From Acanthococcus lagerstroemiae (Eukaryota; Arthropoda; Insecta; Hemiptera; Eriococcidae): a stretch of DNA of 64,000 nucleotides. The position numbers and the translations under genes are program-made. The stretch is taken from positions 41,747,574 through 41,811,573 of the forward strand of contig CM063114.1 in assembly GCA_031841125.1 (NCBI GenBank). The letters run 5' to 3'. This document shows, in pieces, positions 43,920 through 54,439 of this stretch. A model generated the notes under the pieces. That model had not been told where the DNA came from, searched no databases, and worked only from the letters and a program-made list of their open reading frames with translations. How positions within the stretch are numbered: the stretch's first letter is position 1; every line of letters begins with the position of its first letter.

Positions 43920-45625
43920 AGTATTTGTTGCAGTAGGCTTGTCAACCCTGGAGTGTAGTTAGCACTACCAGGCGCGTCCCTTCGGATAAAGGAAGGGCCC
44001 TTAGATATGGGGGTTAGCTGCGAATATGCTATGAGCAGTCGTGGACAGCTAGTGGGAGTGCTATCAGGACGGAATGGAGAGACCTTCGGAAAGTGACTTC
44101 AACAAATATTCCAAAAGTCTTACAACGGCACTGTGAAAAGGCGAGTCTCTGCCACCTAAAGCAGATCATCCTGGGGTAGAACAGACTCCTAAGTATGGCC
44201 ACTGCAACCGTCCGAAGAGAAGGAAATCTGAAATTAAACTGCAGGGAAGGAGAAACCACACTGGCTATAACTCTCCAGGTTATCACAATGGCAGAAAATC
44301 AAAGAACCACGGCCCCGAGTCCGGTGCAGCCCTTCAATGGGCACAGGATGCAAAGAATACTTGTGGACAGCCTAGGTATCATCCCAGTGCATCAATTTGG
44401 ATTTCGTGCAAACCACTCCACGGTGGAACAAATTCATCGAGTGGTCACCACTATCCGCAACTCACTTGAGGCCAGGCAGTTCTGTCCAGCAGTCTATCTG
44501 GATGTCAAGCAGGCCTTTGACCGCGTCTGGACGCAAGGAATGATCCATAAAATCAGCGAATACCTTCCAAACTCGATGGTACAACTCCTACAATCCTACC
44601 TTACTGGTCGACGTTCTCAAGTCCATTATGGCACAGCAGTATCAGAAGTCAAACCAATCCAAGCTGGAGTGCCCCAAGATAGTGTGCTAGGCTTCTTTAT
44701 ATCCTATACACTGCTGACATTCCTACCCCTAAAGGCATCAGACTAGCAACCTACGCGGATGACACAACCATCCTGGCGCCGCACCAAGACTTTGATACCG
44801 CTAACCAACGACTTCAATCATCCGTCAACAAAATTCACCGCTGGACACAGCGTTGGAAGATCGCCATCAACCCCACGAAATCTGTTCATGTTACCCATGC
44901 ACTGTGTAAACATAGACCAGCACTCATACTTCTTGATGGAGTTGTCATCCTCGCTGAAGACCATGCCAAGTACCTTGGAGTCTACATCGATAAAACGCTC
45001 ACATGGCGGAAACACATCACCACGAAGCGCGAAGCCGTTCAACTCCGACTGCGATCCTTATTCTGGTTACTCCGAGCTAAATCGAAAATCTCACTATACC
45101 ATAAACGACTGCTGTATATCTCACTCATCCGACCAATCTGGACCTACGCGGCCCCAGTCTGGGGTACGGCAGCGGACTCGAACCTGATGATCCTGCAACG
45201 AAGTCAAAACCTAGCTCTACGTAAAATCACTGGCGCACCATGGTTTATCCGAGGAGAATCACTTCACAATGATCTCCAGCTACCAACGGTGAAGAAGCTC
45301 CTGCGAACCCTTGCAACATCCTACGAGAACAGACTACACCGTTATGTCAATCTGGATGCTATCAGACTGCTGGAGCTACCTCCGATTATCCGACTACGAT
45401 GGCGCTAGCCTACTGATCTACCCCGGTTTGGTTCTAGTCATTCTATGAAGAGTTCACGATATTAACCAGTTAAATACTTGTATCCGAAATCTAGTAGTTA
45501 AGGTATAATGTTAACCATAACCTCTGCAACGGCTGCGCAGCAGGGCTACTACATGTTAACTGTCTATCACACCGTATGTAAATGCCTCGCGGCAGTTCAT
45601 GCTCAATAAATGTTTTTTTTTTTTT
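43920..45625 (+). mobile_element. Jockey-type LINE with large internal deletion, both ends kept
   Basis: A G/C-rich leader (43920-44190, with CCCTTCGGATAAAGGAAGGG at 43979) resembles LINE 5' regions. It is followed by a short N-terminal frame that passes directly into the middle of reverse transcriptase. The element runs through the C-terminus to AATAAATG and a T-tract (about 45605-45625). The order implies loss of most of ORF1, the endonuclease and the first part of reverse transcriptase. Confidence 0.7.
44195..45408 (+). pseudogene. Jockey-type LINE reverse transcriptase, C-terminal two thirds, fused to an ORF1-like start
   Basis: The frame starts at 44195 with about 50 residues ending in APSPVQPFNG, which looks like the start of an ORF1. 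Without a stop it then enters reverse transcriptase: VHQFGFRANHSTVEQIHRV (about 44388), motif A AVYLDVKQAFDRVW (about 44493), and motif B as GVPQDSVLG (about 44670), where the usual Gly after Gln is Asp. A one-base shift near 44700-44745 is followed by the catalytic YADD at 44752-44763. The frame is then continuous to the stop at 45406-45408, through RWKIAINPTKS, KYLGVYIDKTLTW and LIRPIWTYAAPVWG. With only one frameshift it is among the less decayed LINE copies here. Lacking endonuclease, it could not move by itself. Confidence 0.85.
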
Positions 45626-45654
45626 TAAATCCTTGGAATTAAATGGATGACGTT

Positions 45655-45860
45655 TTTAAAAGACTCAGAGGAAATAAAGAGGTATGAAAGACAAGAAATA
45701 AAAGAAATACGAGTAGCTACAAAATATTACATGGAACTGTACACAAGGACCCAGAAAAGACAAAATATACAAAAATAGAAACAAATAACACGGAACCCTA
45801 TTTTTTGGAAATGGAAGTAAAGCATATAATTAGAAATCCGAAAAATGGAGGAGAAAAACT
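45655..45860 (+). pseudogene. RTE-type LINE fragment (linker before reverse transcriptase)
   Basis: The plus strand encodes RQEIKEIRVATKYYMELYTR, matching in style the linker of RTE copy 2 (GIVKIATKFFKELYN at about 14990). A later EMEVKHIIRNPKNGG-like block resembles the segment before GPDG. Only about 200 bp are left. Confidence 0.55.
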
Positions 45861-46572
45861 GTCGTTGCGAGGAAAATTGTTTCCCTCCAAAATAAATTAG
45901 ACCCTAGCCCTCGAAGATACAGATTGTCCCATTACAACACGACTTCGCAACAGAAAAATAATTTTTGAAACACCTTATACAATTTTTTACATCGCAGTGC
46001 TGTCTTGCGGGTCTTCCCAAACTAAGAATACTCCGTACAAACGCTTTTTAGGACTTCGAAACAACGTCAAGACTTCGTAACACTGCCAGTCTTATTTAGG
46101 ACTCTTAGAAATTTTTCTCGAGATCCCATCCAAGCTCGTTCGAGACACTATCGGATTTTTTTCAGGGCGGGGCCACTGCCTCATTGCCGCCCCCGTGAAT
46201 TCGAATCAACTAAAATGAGTCCATGCATTGTTAAATTTTGGGTCCCAGGTCTCTTCTATCCTCGTACATCCGGTCTCGCGAGTTACAATACAACCAGGCT
46301 TCCGATTCTTCAATCGCCTTGCCTTACCACTGCCAGTTTCACTCCCGCAGTAGCTTCATTTAGTCGAAAGTTGGGGCGAATTCCTTCATCTAATTCTACC
46401 CTCGCGTAATAAAATGCAAAAACATTCATCTCGATACCAACAGTCACGAAGTGGGAATACTTTCATTTCTTCTAATCGACCTTACATTCTTGTACCGAAA
46501 CTCGAACCCTTTACATTTTCCAAAGAATGAGAGAAAAAAAGAGGTTAAAATTTCTTTACAAGGTTTTCCAAC
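45861..46572. other. Intergenic sequence, no gene recognised
   Basis: Includes a CAAGACT-type repeat block at 46040-46150. Open frames at 46215-46409 and 46451-46672 have no recognisable features. Confidence 0.4.
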
Positions 46573-47250
46573 GTGCATCACAGTAGAAGAGCAAAAAATA
46601 CCTTTGAACAACCGTCCTCTGGGAGGTGTCCGACTTTCAAAAAAAAAGGGGGGGAGAACGTTGGGAGTTTAAGGATTGTAAAATGGGCGAGAATTGTAGG
46701 AATTTATATGTCTGTATACAGTAAAAAGAACAAAAGATTTGCACGTCGCCGTTTGTATATTTTATCAATATACGGACGAATCGCCGTACAGTTTCAACTC
46801 CACTATACCAAAAAAGGGAGACACAGGACGAGACGAAAGAACTGCGGAAAAAGAAGAAATAAGATAAAAGATGTACGAATATTCTGGAAGATATTTGTTT
46901 CGCGAAGCTGTACACTTCTGAAAAATTAAATGGAAGAATTATTTACGAACCGGCAATCAAGTATGAAGTTCGTAACAGAACTATATAAAGTTTACTGTTT
47001 TTACGTCACTTTTACAGCAAAGCGACTTTCTACTCGTATTAATTTATTAAAGAAATCCAGAAAAAAGGAAACGAACTATTTCCCCGCGAAAATTTATCGA
47101 ATATTGCAACGTCGGACGGTAGAGAATTATTCCGTTATAATTGAAATTGAAAAAAAAAAAAGAAGATACGCATTTGTTCTCGGATTAGACTCAACTAAAA
47201 GGTTCCGAATAATAAATAAAAGCCGGACAATTTTACCCTCGGAATACTAA
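46573..47250 (+). other. Open frame of about 225 codons interrupted by one stop, function unknown
   Basis: Reading from 46573, 118 codons are followed by a TAA (46927-46929) and, in the same frame, another 106 codons to 47250. The product would be very basic (Lys/Arg-rich) without recognisable domain, signal peptide or membrane segment. The sequence is purine-rich, which by itself lowers the chance of stops on this strand, so the openness may be compositional. A decayed gene or an unrecognised element protein is possible. Confidence 0.25.
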
Positions 47251-48417
47251 AAAAAAGAGCTCAAAATCGTGTCGCTAAATTCAGAAATGGTGAGAGTATT
47301 TCGAAGTACACAAGGGTGAGTATAATTTCGCATTCCCTTATGCCAAAATATCGCTGGAATCTCATTTCTTCTTAAATATCATTTCGAACTCATAATTTTT
47401 CTAATTATGTGCACAGTAATGAAGATTAGTTTCAACATTTACTCGTCTAGTTGAATGAATTACCAACATTAGTATCTAATTGAAAGCAAATATGGGTACA
47501 TGTAGGAATGAACTCGGATTTGGAGCGACGGCACACTTACAAGTATGGTAAAGACAAATAATGAAAAATGAGAAAGAAAAAAAATTTTGGGGGTAAAGTT
47601 TGGTTTTGGAAAACTGTGGACACTAGCCTATTAATCAACATACTTAAAGTTCGAAACTCCGTTCCCTTTGTATCAGTTTTGGTGGCTGGGATGAGTCGAA
47701 CCCTCACCCCCCCCCCCACGGTTTTTAACGCAGCTACTGAGAACCATCGTACTTTGAGGAAAACGTATATCGAATAAAAATTGTTCATCAGCTAATTTGA
47801 ATGAATTTAGTTCTCCCATTTTAGAATCTTTCAGAGTTTGAAGGATCGTAAACAAGTCTGAAAGAGTTTCAAAAGTCGTAAATAAGTCTTCAAAAGCCGT
47901 AGCGAATTTTTAATAAACAAGTCTGAAAGAGTCTCAAAAGTCGTAAATAAGCCTTCAAGGGCCATAGCGAATCTTCAATAAGTCTATAAAGGAGTTATAG
48001 AGTCTTAAAAGAGTCTTCAATGATCTGGAATAAGTCTTGAAACTGGTTAAGAAATATTAAAGAAACTCGGAAAGTAATGATCAAGTGTGGGAAAATCCGA
48101 AGGTGTCTGGAGCAAGTGTGGAAGAGTTATTAAGAGTCTTAAAAAACTGTAAGAGTAATGAAAAATCTTCATCGTGTCTGTAAAAGCGACAATCAAGACT
48201 AGAATAGTCACGGAGTCACGAATGCGCCTTGAATAATTTTAATGAGTCTTAAGTAAGTTTGAAGAAGCCTTACAGAGTTGGAAGAGTTAAAAAGATTCTT
48301 ACGTGGGCATGAAAGATTGAATAACCTTAGCCAGTTTTATGAAATGTTTCTCGCCTTCCATTAGAAAAAAAAAATGGATAGTGTAGTGATGAACATTAAA
48401 AATTCTCTAAAAGTTGT
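47251..48417. other. Intergenic sequence with AAGTCTGAAAGAG-type repeats
   Basis: From 47830 to 48330 the complement of the CAAGACT vocabulary recurs (GTCTGAAAGAGT, AAAAGTCGTAAATAAG twice at about 47868 and 47938, TCTTAAAAGAGTCTTC). An 11-bp C-tract is at 47707-47717. No gene is seen. Confidence 0.5.
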
Positions 48418-48425
48418 CATCCAAT

Positions 48426-48833
48426 CAGGGACGTACCGAAGAATTTTTCCTGTGGGAGGGGGGAGGAGGGTAAAATTAAAATTGTGAAAATCCCAAATGA
48501 CTCAACTCAGAATTTCCAGTATCGAAGTACCAAAAAAAAAAAAATAAATAAAAAAAAAGTTTAACCTGTTTGATTAATCCAACAGACTCAACTCAAAATT
48601 CCCAAGTAACAAAGCAAAAAAAAAAAAAAGCTTTTGACTTGTTGGGATTTTCTAACTTCTCAACTAAATTTCCAAGTATCAAAGAAAGAAAAAAATAAAA
48701 AATAAAAAACCTTTTAACTTGTTGGATTTTTCCAACTCGCCTGACTGAAATAGTAAATTTCCCAACTGCTGAGTGAAAAATTTCTACAAGGGGGAGTAAG
48801 TTGCTCCCTGTCCCCCCTGTCGGTACGTCCCTG
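48426..48833. mobile_element. hAT-type non-autonomous element, 408 bp, CATCCAAT target duplication
   Basis: It begins CAGGGACGTACCGA and ends TCGGTACGTCCCTG, a perfect 14-bp terminal inverted repeat. CATCCAAT flanks both sides (48418-48425 and 48834-48841), an 8-bp duplication as expected for hAT. The interior is A-rich with short repeats (AACTTGTTGGATTTTTCCAAC-like). It has no coding capacity. The right two thirds and the flank are duplicated at 51957-52252. Confidence 0.93.
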
Positions 48834-50019
48834 CATCCAATCGAGCATCCAGATGAATTGAAAGAATTTGGCATTGCAATTTTTGTCAAGGCCCATGTCT
48901 GAGCCCCATACGTCATCGTTGGTTGCACGTAGCTCTTCCAAACTTCCGCCTTGGTTCTTACTGACATCTTACTTTAAAAAATATTTTTCAGCTTTCGGAA
49001 GGACTTCCACCCGCTTCTGTTTCTGCTTGCAATTTCTTCCTCCCTTGAACCTTCGAAAGATATCGTTTGCCCCAAGTCCAAGTACTTTACTTCCCTTTCC
49101 CGTTCTATTTTTTCGCCCCCGATTTGTACTAGCTCGTTTTTTCCATTTGAGAGGAGCTTCGTTTTACTTGCATTTACCTCCAGTACTGCTTCCTTACATG
49201 CATCAATAAATTCTTCCGCATTTCTAACTAACTCCTTAAAGTCGTTTGCTATCAGAACTACATCGTCGGCAAACCTTAGATTGTTTAAGAACTTCCCCTC
49301 GACCATTAGCCCCCTCCCCTTCCAGTATAATTTTCGCATAGCTTTTTCCAAGGCGCAGTTGAACAAGTTGGGCGACAGTGGGTCCCCTTGTCTAACCCCC
49401 CTCCCTATTTTGAAGGTTCCCCTTTTATATCTGTCTTGACATACGCTGTTGCACCCTCATATATATTTCTAATTATGTTGATTGCTTTCTGATTGACCCC
49501 CTAGTTTCCCAATGCCTTTCACAGAAATTCGTGGTTTAACGAGTCGAACGCTTTTGAAAAGTCTATTAACAGTAAGAAAATATCGAAATTGTATTCTTTT
49601 GCTTTTTCAATGATTTGATCAATGATAAAGATCTGGTCCATCGTTTAGTGATTTTTCCGGAGTCTTGCCTGCTCGTCAGCTTGTTGACTGTCCAGTTGGG
49701 GGTATAACCTCTCTTTTAGGATTTTCATGAAAATTTTGCCCATATTTGATGTAAGACTAATAGGTCTATAATTCCTGATGTCCCCTTTGTTTCCTTTTTT
49801 TAAAATTAAATTAAGACTATTTCTGCCCCCCCCCATTGCCTTGGGGTGTTTTCGGTGTCCAAGATTTTATTAAATAATTTCGTCATCGTTGGGGTTAGTA
49901 CTTCTCCTACGAGTTTTAGGGACCCATTGTCTACGCCGTCTGGACCAACTGCCTTCTCTGTCTTCAGGGTTTTCAGCGCTTTGGCCACTTCTTCCTGCAT
50001 TATGCTTGGGAAGATTGAG

Positions 50020-51530
50020 AGGTCCATTTCGTCACCCCCCCCCCTAATTCGGATCTAAGGCCCAAACTATGTAGACGAATTGTGCTCGAATTGTGCCGAC
50101 ATTATTTCGAATTGTGCTGCCCCCTACATGGGAGAACCACTATGGGGGGGGGCTGGAGAAATGCCTGCCCCGAAGTTGCGATTCGAGGGCTAAAACTGTG
50201 TTAACGAATTATGCTCGAATTGTGCCGACATTATTTCGAATTGTGCTGCCCCCTAAATGGCAGAACCACCATGGGGGCTGGAGAAATGCCTGCGCCTCAA
50301 ATTGCGATTTAAGGGCTGAAACTGGGTTAACGAATTATTGCGCTCGAATTGTGCCGAAATTTGCTGACATTATTTCGAATGGTGCTGCCAACACAATTCG
50401 GCACAATTCGAGCACAATTCGTTAACCCAGTTTCAGCTCTGAAATTGCAACTTGGGCCTGGGGGCGGCATTTTCCTAGCCCCCGTGGTGGTTTTCCGTTT
50501 AGGGGGCAGCACAATTCGAAATAATGTCAGCACAATCCAACAAAATTCGAGCACAATTCGTTAACCTTGGGGGCATGCATTTCTCCGGCCCCCATGGTGG
50601 TTCTCCCATATAGGGAGAAGCACAATTCGAAATAATGTCAGCACAATTTGGCACAAGTCGAGCACAATTCGCCAACACGATTTCAACTTTGAAATCGCAA
50701 CTCAAGCCTGGGGCGGCATTTCCCAAGCCCCATTGTGGTTCCCACATTTAGGGGGTAGCACAATTCGAAATAATGTCAGCACAATTCGAGCACGATTTGT
50801 TATCACAGTTTCAGCTCTTAAATTGCTACTTGGGCCTGGGGCGACATTTCCCCAGCCCCCCGTGGTGGTTCTCCCGTTAAGGGGGCAGCACAATTCGAAA
50901 TAATGTCAGCATATTTCGGCACAATTCGAGCACAATTCCTTAACTCAGTTTCAGCCCTCTCAAGTCGCAACTTGAGGGGCAGGCATTTCTCCAGCCCCCC
51001 ATGGTGGTTCTGCCATTTAGGGGGCAGCACAATTCGAAATAATGTCGGCACAATTCGTAAACACGGTTTTAGCCCTCGAATCGCAACTTGGGGAGCAGGT
51101 ATTTCTCCAGCCCCATGGTGATTCTCCCATGTGGGGGGCAGCACAATTCGAAATAATGTCAGCACAATTCGAGCACAGTTGGTTTACAGAGTTCAGCCCT
51201 CTAATCGCAACTTGGAGAGCAGGCATTTCTCCAGCCCCCCCCCCTAGTGGTTCTCCCATAGGCGGTTAATAATTATAAAAATTAATATAAATTATTTGAA
51301 TAAGTTTATATTTATTATATTTATAATATTTTTAATTAATATTAATATTCCTATTATATTCAGATTTTTAGGAGAAATATTTATTTTAGTTTTAATTTTA
51401 AATTTTAGATTAATTATATTAATTTTTTTAGGGGCAGCAAAATTTGAAATAATGTCAGCACAATTCAAGCACAATTCGTTTACATAGTTTCAACCCTTAA
51501 ATCCAAATTGGGGGCTGGCAAAATGGACCT
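50020..51530. mobile_element. Foldback-type element, 1,511 bp, arms of inverted minisatellite units, 9-bp target duplication
   Basis: The ends read AGGTCCATTTCGTCACCCCC on the left and, inverted, AGGTCCATTTTGCCAGCCCC on the right. AAGATTGAG flanks both sides exactly (50011-50019 and 51531-51539). Inside, units of about 110-140 bp contain GAATTGTGCTCGAATTGTGC, a GACATTATTTCGAATT word, a GGGGCTGGAGAAATGCC word and GGGCTGAAACTG. They run in one orientation from 50060 to about 50390 and in the opposite orientation from there to 51520. Long terminal inverted repeats made of tandem subrepeats together with a 9-bp duplication resemble Foldback elements of Drosophila. Mutator-like elements also make 9-bp duplications. 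No transposase is encoded. Confidence 0.9.
51266..51431 (+). other. nad4: Mitochondrial nad4-like insert (candidate NUMT) inside the foldback element
   Basis: About 165 bp of extreme A+T content interrupts a minisatellite unit between TTCTCCCATAGG and AGGGGCAGC. Read in the frame of 51296 with the invertebrate mitochondrial code (ATA Met, AGA Ser), it encodes a hydrophobic, Ile/Met/Leu/Phe-rich segment with NINIPI...SFLGEMFILVL. The Pro and the LGE block match the pattern of a conserved stretch of NADH dehydrogenase subunit 4. The frame is open over the whole insert. Both composition and codon use differ sharply from neighbouring DNA. The alternative is a chance AT-rich filler. Confidence 0.6.
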
Positions 51531-51956
51531 AAGATTGAGGGTGTGCTTCGTTCAGCACTTCCATTACCATTACATGTCTCTTCGTTCTCGATGCTCTCCT
51601 CCCCCCTGCTACCAAATAATCCGCTGTAGAATTTGGTGGCTACTTTTACAATTTCCTTACGCTCGTACACATTGTGTCTCTTCTCGTAGCTCATACTTAG
51701 TATTAGTTTTCTTCCTGGAAAATTTTGCTTTCCGGCTTTCCTAATCGATCCGCTATCTACCAAAATATTTTCTATCTGTTTGGTTTCAAACATCCGAATA
51801 TCCTTCCTTATCACCATTTTGACTTTTTTCCTCAGTAGAAGAAGCTCTAATTTTTCCTTTTGCGACCTCTCATTCTTCCTCTCCATCTCACTTCATCTCT
51901 CTTCCGAATTAGATCCTTATCCGATAGTTTGTCGTCAGTACGCACAGAAGTTCCTG

Positions 51957-52252
51957 CAACTGACTCAACTCAAAATTCCCAAGTAACAAAGCAAAAAAAG
52001 AAAAACCTTTTGACTTGTTAGGGTTTTCCAACTTCTCAACTCAATTCCCAAGTATCAAAGAAAGAAAAAAAAAACAACTTTTAACTTGTTAGATTTTTCC
52101 AATTCGCCTAACTGAAATGGTAAATTTCCCAACTGCTGAGTGAAAAATCCTTACCCGGGCCCGGGGGTGTGAGTTGCCTCCTGTCCCCCTACCGGCACGT
52201 CCCTGCGTCCAATCGAGTATCAAGGTAAACTGAAAGAATTTGGCATTGCAAT
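51957..52252. repeat. Second copy of the hAT right part plus flank (direct repeat of 48580-48880)
   Basis: Matches 48580-48880 at roughly nine in ten positions, including the hAT end (GCACGTCCCTG), the 8-bp flank (CGTCCAAT, one change) and a further 39 bp ending GGCATTGCAAT. It therefore duplicates an already inserted hAT and its flank. The left copy touches the RTE 3' end and the right copy touches its 5' end. Confidence 0.88.
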
Positions 52253-53238
52253 CTGGAAAGTATTTGCATTTTCAAGGTCAATAAGAAAACAGGTTAACAT
52301 TTAAATCTGTATTTTCACTGTAAATTCTATGGCAAAGGTCAGTGCAGAAAAAACTTCAAAGGACAGCAATAAATTGTATACTGGAAATGCAACAGAACCT
52401 TGTCTAAGTATATACTATTTGCCACACTAAGTGCCACAGTTTAGGAACCACATATATGACAGATTTTTGTGGATACGAAGTTTCAGACTACGTGATCGGG
52501 AGGATCACCTATCTAGGTATACAAACACAAACTACCCTTATTTATCCGCCTTTTCGTATCCGACGCGAAATATCTTTGGCATTTCGCCCGAGGTTCTCTC
52601 TCACTACTACACATTTTCTTACCATGTCGCCTAATTGGAACCCCACCACCTCCGCTACTACCATTGTTTCAGTTCTTCAAATTTCAACTAGATATAATTT
52701 AAAGAACAAGTAAGACGAACTAAAAAATGACCGAAATTGATATCAGTTAGGATATCGTGTAGAACTTCGGGGCCGACATTTGATCCGAAAAGTTACCTAA
52801 TTCACTTTGGTCGGATTACGAGGACTTTGGAAATGCGAATGGCGTAGTCACCTCCTCGAAATTAACGTTTCTCAATTACCGACAGCTGAAAAATAAACTT
52901 CTTTCAAGCGTTGGCTAAAAAAGCCAGCATTGCGAACAAATAAAATTAAATGGCAAAAAGCTTCACTATTAGTTTCTTCTTTGAATTTTCGTAACAAAGT
53001 TTATAAAGAAAGTCCTCTTAATTAAGCCGAAGAAAATGCGGCTGAATATTTGCTTCATTTATCACGCCTGCTTTTTATAATACACCTGAAAGCGATGAAA
53101 TCAATTTAAATTTCCCTAATCGCGAAACCTGCTGAGACAAAAGACCCGTGATGACTGAACTATTACATGCATCCGCTTCGATACCGGGTGTTTAAGAATT
53201 GCGAACGTCGAGCGAATGCCAGCGATCCTCAAAGTAGA
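52253..53238. other. Intergenic sequence, no gene recognised
   Basis: AT-rich, with small open frames at 52431-52713 lacking known motifs. From about 52730 the sequence has no repeats visible and looks unique. Confidence 0.4.
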
Positions 53239-53322
53239 TATAAAAGTATAAGAAGTTGAGCCACAAGTCAGCTTCAACTCGATACAGGTCCACGTCGAAA
53301 CATAAACCTGCTCTCACCTCGG
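53239..53322 (+). promoter_or_regulatory. Candidate TATA/initiator core promoter and first exon start
   Basis: TATAAAAG at 53239-53246 is followed by TCAGCT with its A at 53270, 31 bp downstream of the first T of the TATA box. This is the classic insect TATA-to-initiator spacing. About 50 bp further, CACCTCGGGGTAAAATT contains a plausible 5' splice site (GTAAAA, about 53321). No coding exon could be identified downstream in the window, so this may be the 5' untranslated exon of a gene whose body lies elsewhere. Only the motif spacing supports it. Confidence 0.35.
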
Positions 53323-54439
53323 GGTAAAATTTAATTTGAAAAACGGTAAACACGATCCATCCTCATTTTGAAAATATTAAAATACTGAAAATAAAAAGTT
53401 TCGAAAATCGAATTATACTCGCCCGAGTGTATTTATCGAATCAAGTTTAAAAACAGAAAGTAATTTCGAGAATGTTGAAAATACTTTTAGCCTTTCAGAT
53501 TTCTTCCGGACATCGACGGGATAAAAGAGAACATCCCTTTGTTTATTCTAACAAGTGCTAAAGGAAAAATTTCCACCTCCGTTCAGCATACTGGTAGATA
53601 AATAGATGGAACTTGAAAGAAAAATCTGCTGGTCGTGCAAGTTCAACTTTTTCGAGTACTCCGTTTGATTGTTTTAAATAACAAATATTTGATTTCCGAA
53701 ATTTCTGGATCGTGCAGCTGGCTACTTGAACTGGTTTACATAATTTTATATAAGATGTTTTAGTTGTGAACTTATTAGCTTGTATTATTTTGATACGAAC
53801 TGGCAATTGACTACCGTAACACGAGGTGACTTTGCAATCATGGGGTGATTTGGCACACTTACGTTTTCATTATTTCTAAGAGCGTGAGAGAAAAATAGAA
53901 TGTGTGGCAACACTGACACATGGCTCGTTGTAATGTAGGATGTTGTGGCTATCGTGTAAAAGCAATTCCGTGTAATTCCGCAGCGGTACCGGGTCGTTTG
54001 TACAGAGATTCAAAAATCACATTAAAATTACATTTAAAAAATTGTTTAAGATATTGATAAAAATTGAAAGAAACTGTACGTGTTTGATATAATTATATGC
54101 AAAATTTGATCGCGGCCATGATAAAAGTAAACTATCATATATTAATCAGCACGGTTACAGAGGAATATGTGGAGGGGATGCCTTCATTATTTATTTGTTC
54201 TTCAAGCCAGTAAGTGAGCAATATCGATGTTCTGTCTTACTGTTAGGGAATGAAGAAGTACAAATTAGATGTTTATGCATTTTAGGGATGCCAAGAACAA
54301 ACGTTCGTGTATTAGGATCTAATTTAATTTTTCATGATTTTTGGAATAAAAGAAAAGTACAGTCTTTACGAAGAAAGGGCAATTCTTGAGATAAAGAGGT
54401 AAGACAAGATTAATTTATCTAATATTAAGAAGAAGTTAA
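53323..54439. other. Intergenic sequence, no gene recognised
   Basis: Contains a GGTGACTTTGCAATCATGGGG-like word at 53826, with a possible distant counterpart (TGTCACCCCAT) at 55180, and open frames at 53558-53806 (minus) and 54195-54389 (plus) without known motifs. Confidence 0.4.

Larger units (their letters stand above)
48881..51956 (-). pseudogene. RTE-type LINE, copy 3, minus strand, split by a foldback element
   Basis: On the minus strand, from 51956 downward, the linker (VRTDDKLSDKDL-like, then LELLLLRKKVKMVIRKD) leads to ERSTPSI (about 51535). After the 1,511-bp insertion it continues FPSIMQEEVAKALKTLK (50010 downward) and VGPDGVDNGSLK. It then runs through IRNYRPISLTSN (about 49770), FNCALEKAMRKLYWKGRG (49366), the catalytic FADD (49262-49273), KYLDLGQTISFEG, and TYGAQTWALTK (about 48900), where it ends abruptly. 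The endonuclease and the final C-terminal domain are missing, so it is truncated at both ends. Loss of the 3' end is unusual for a LINE. Frameshifts occur around 49800 and 49400-49640. Confidence 0.88.

Noticed and set aside
48593..48967. 124-codon minus-strand frame joining RTE sequence and A-rich DNA
   Set aside because: Only the first 25 or so codons belong to RTE copy 3. The rest reads through the hAT element and is not a protein.
50060..51487. Many 60-130 codon frames with Cys/Ala/Pro-rich content
   Set aside because: They are translations of the foldback minisatellite units on both strands. The one at 51296 is explained by the mitochondrial-like insert.
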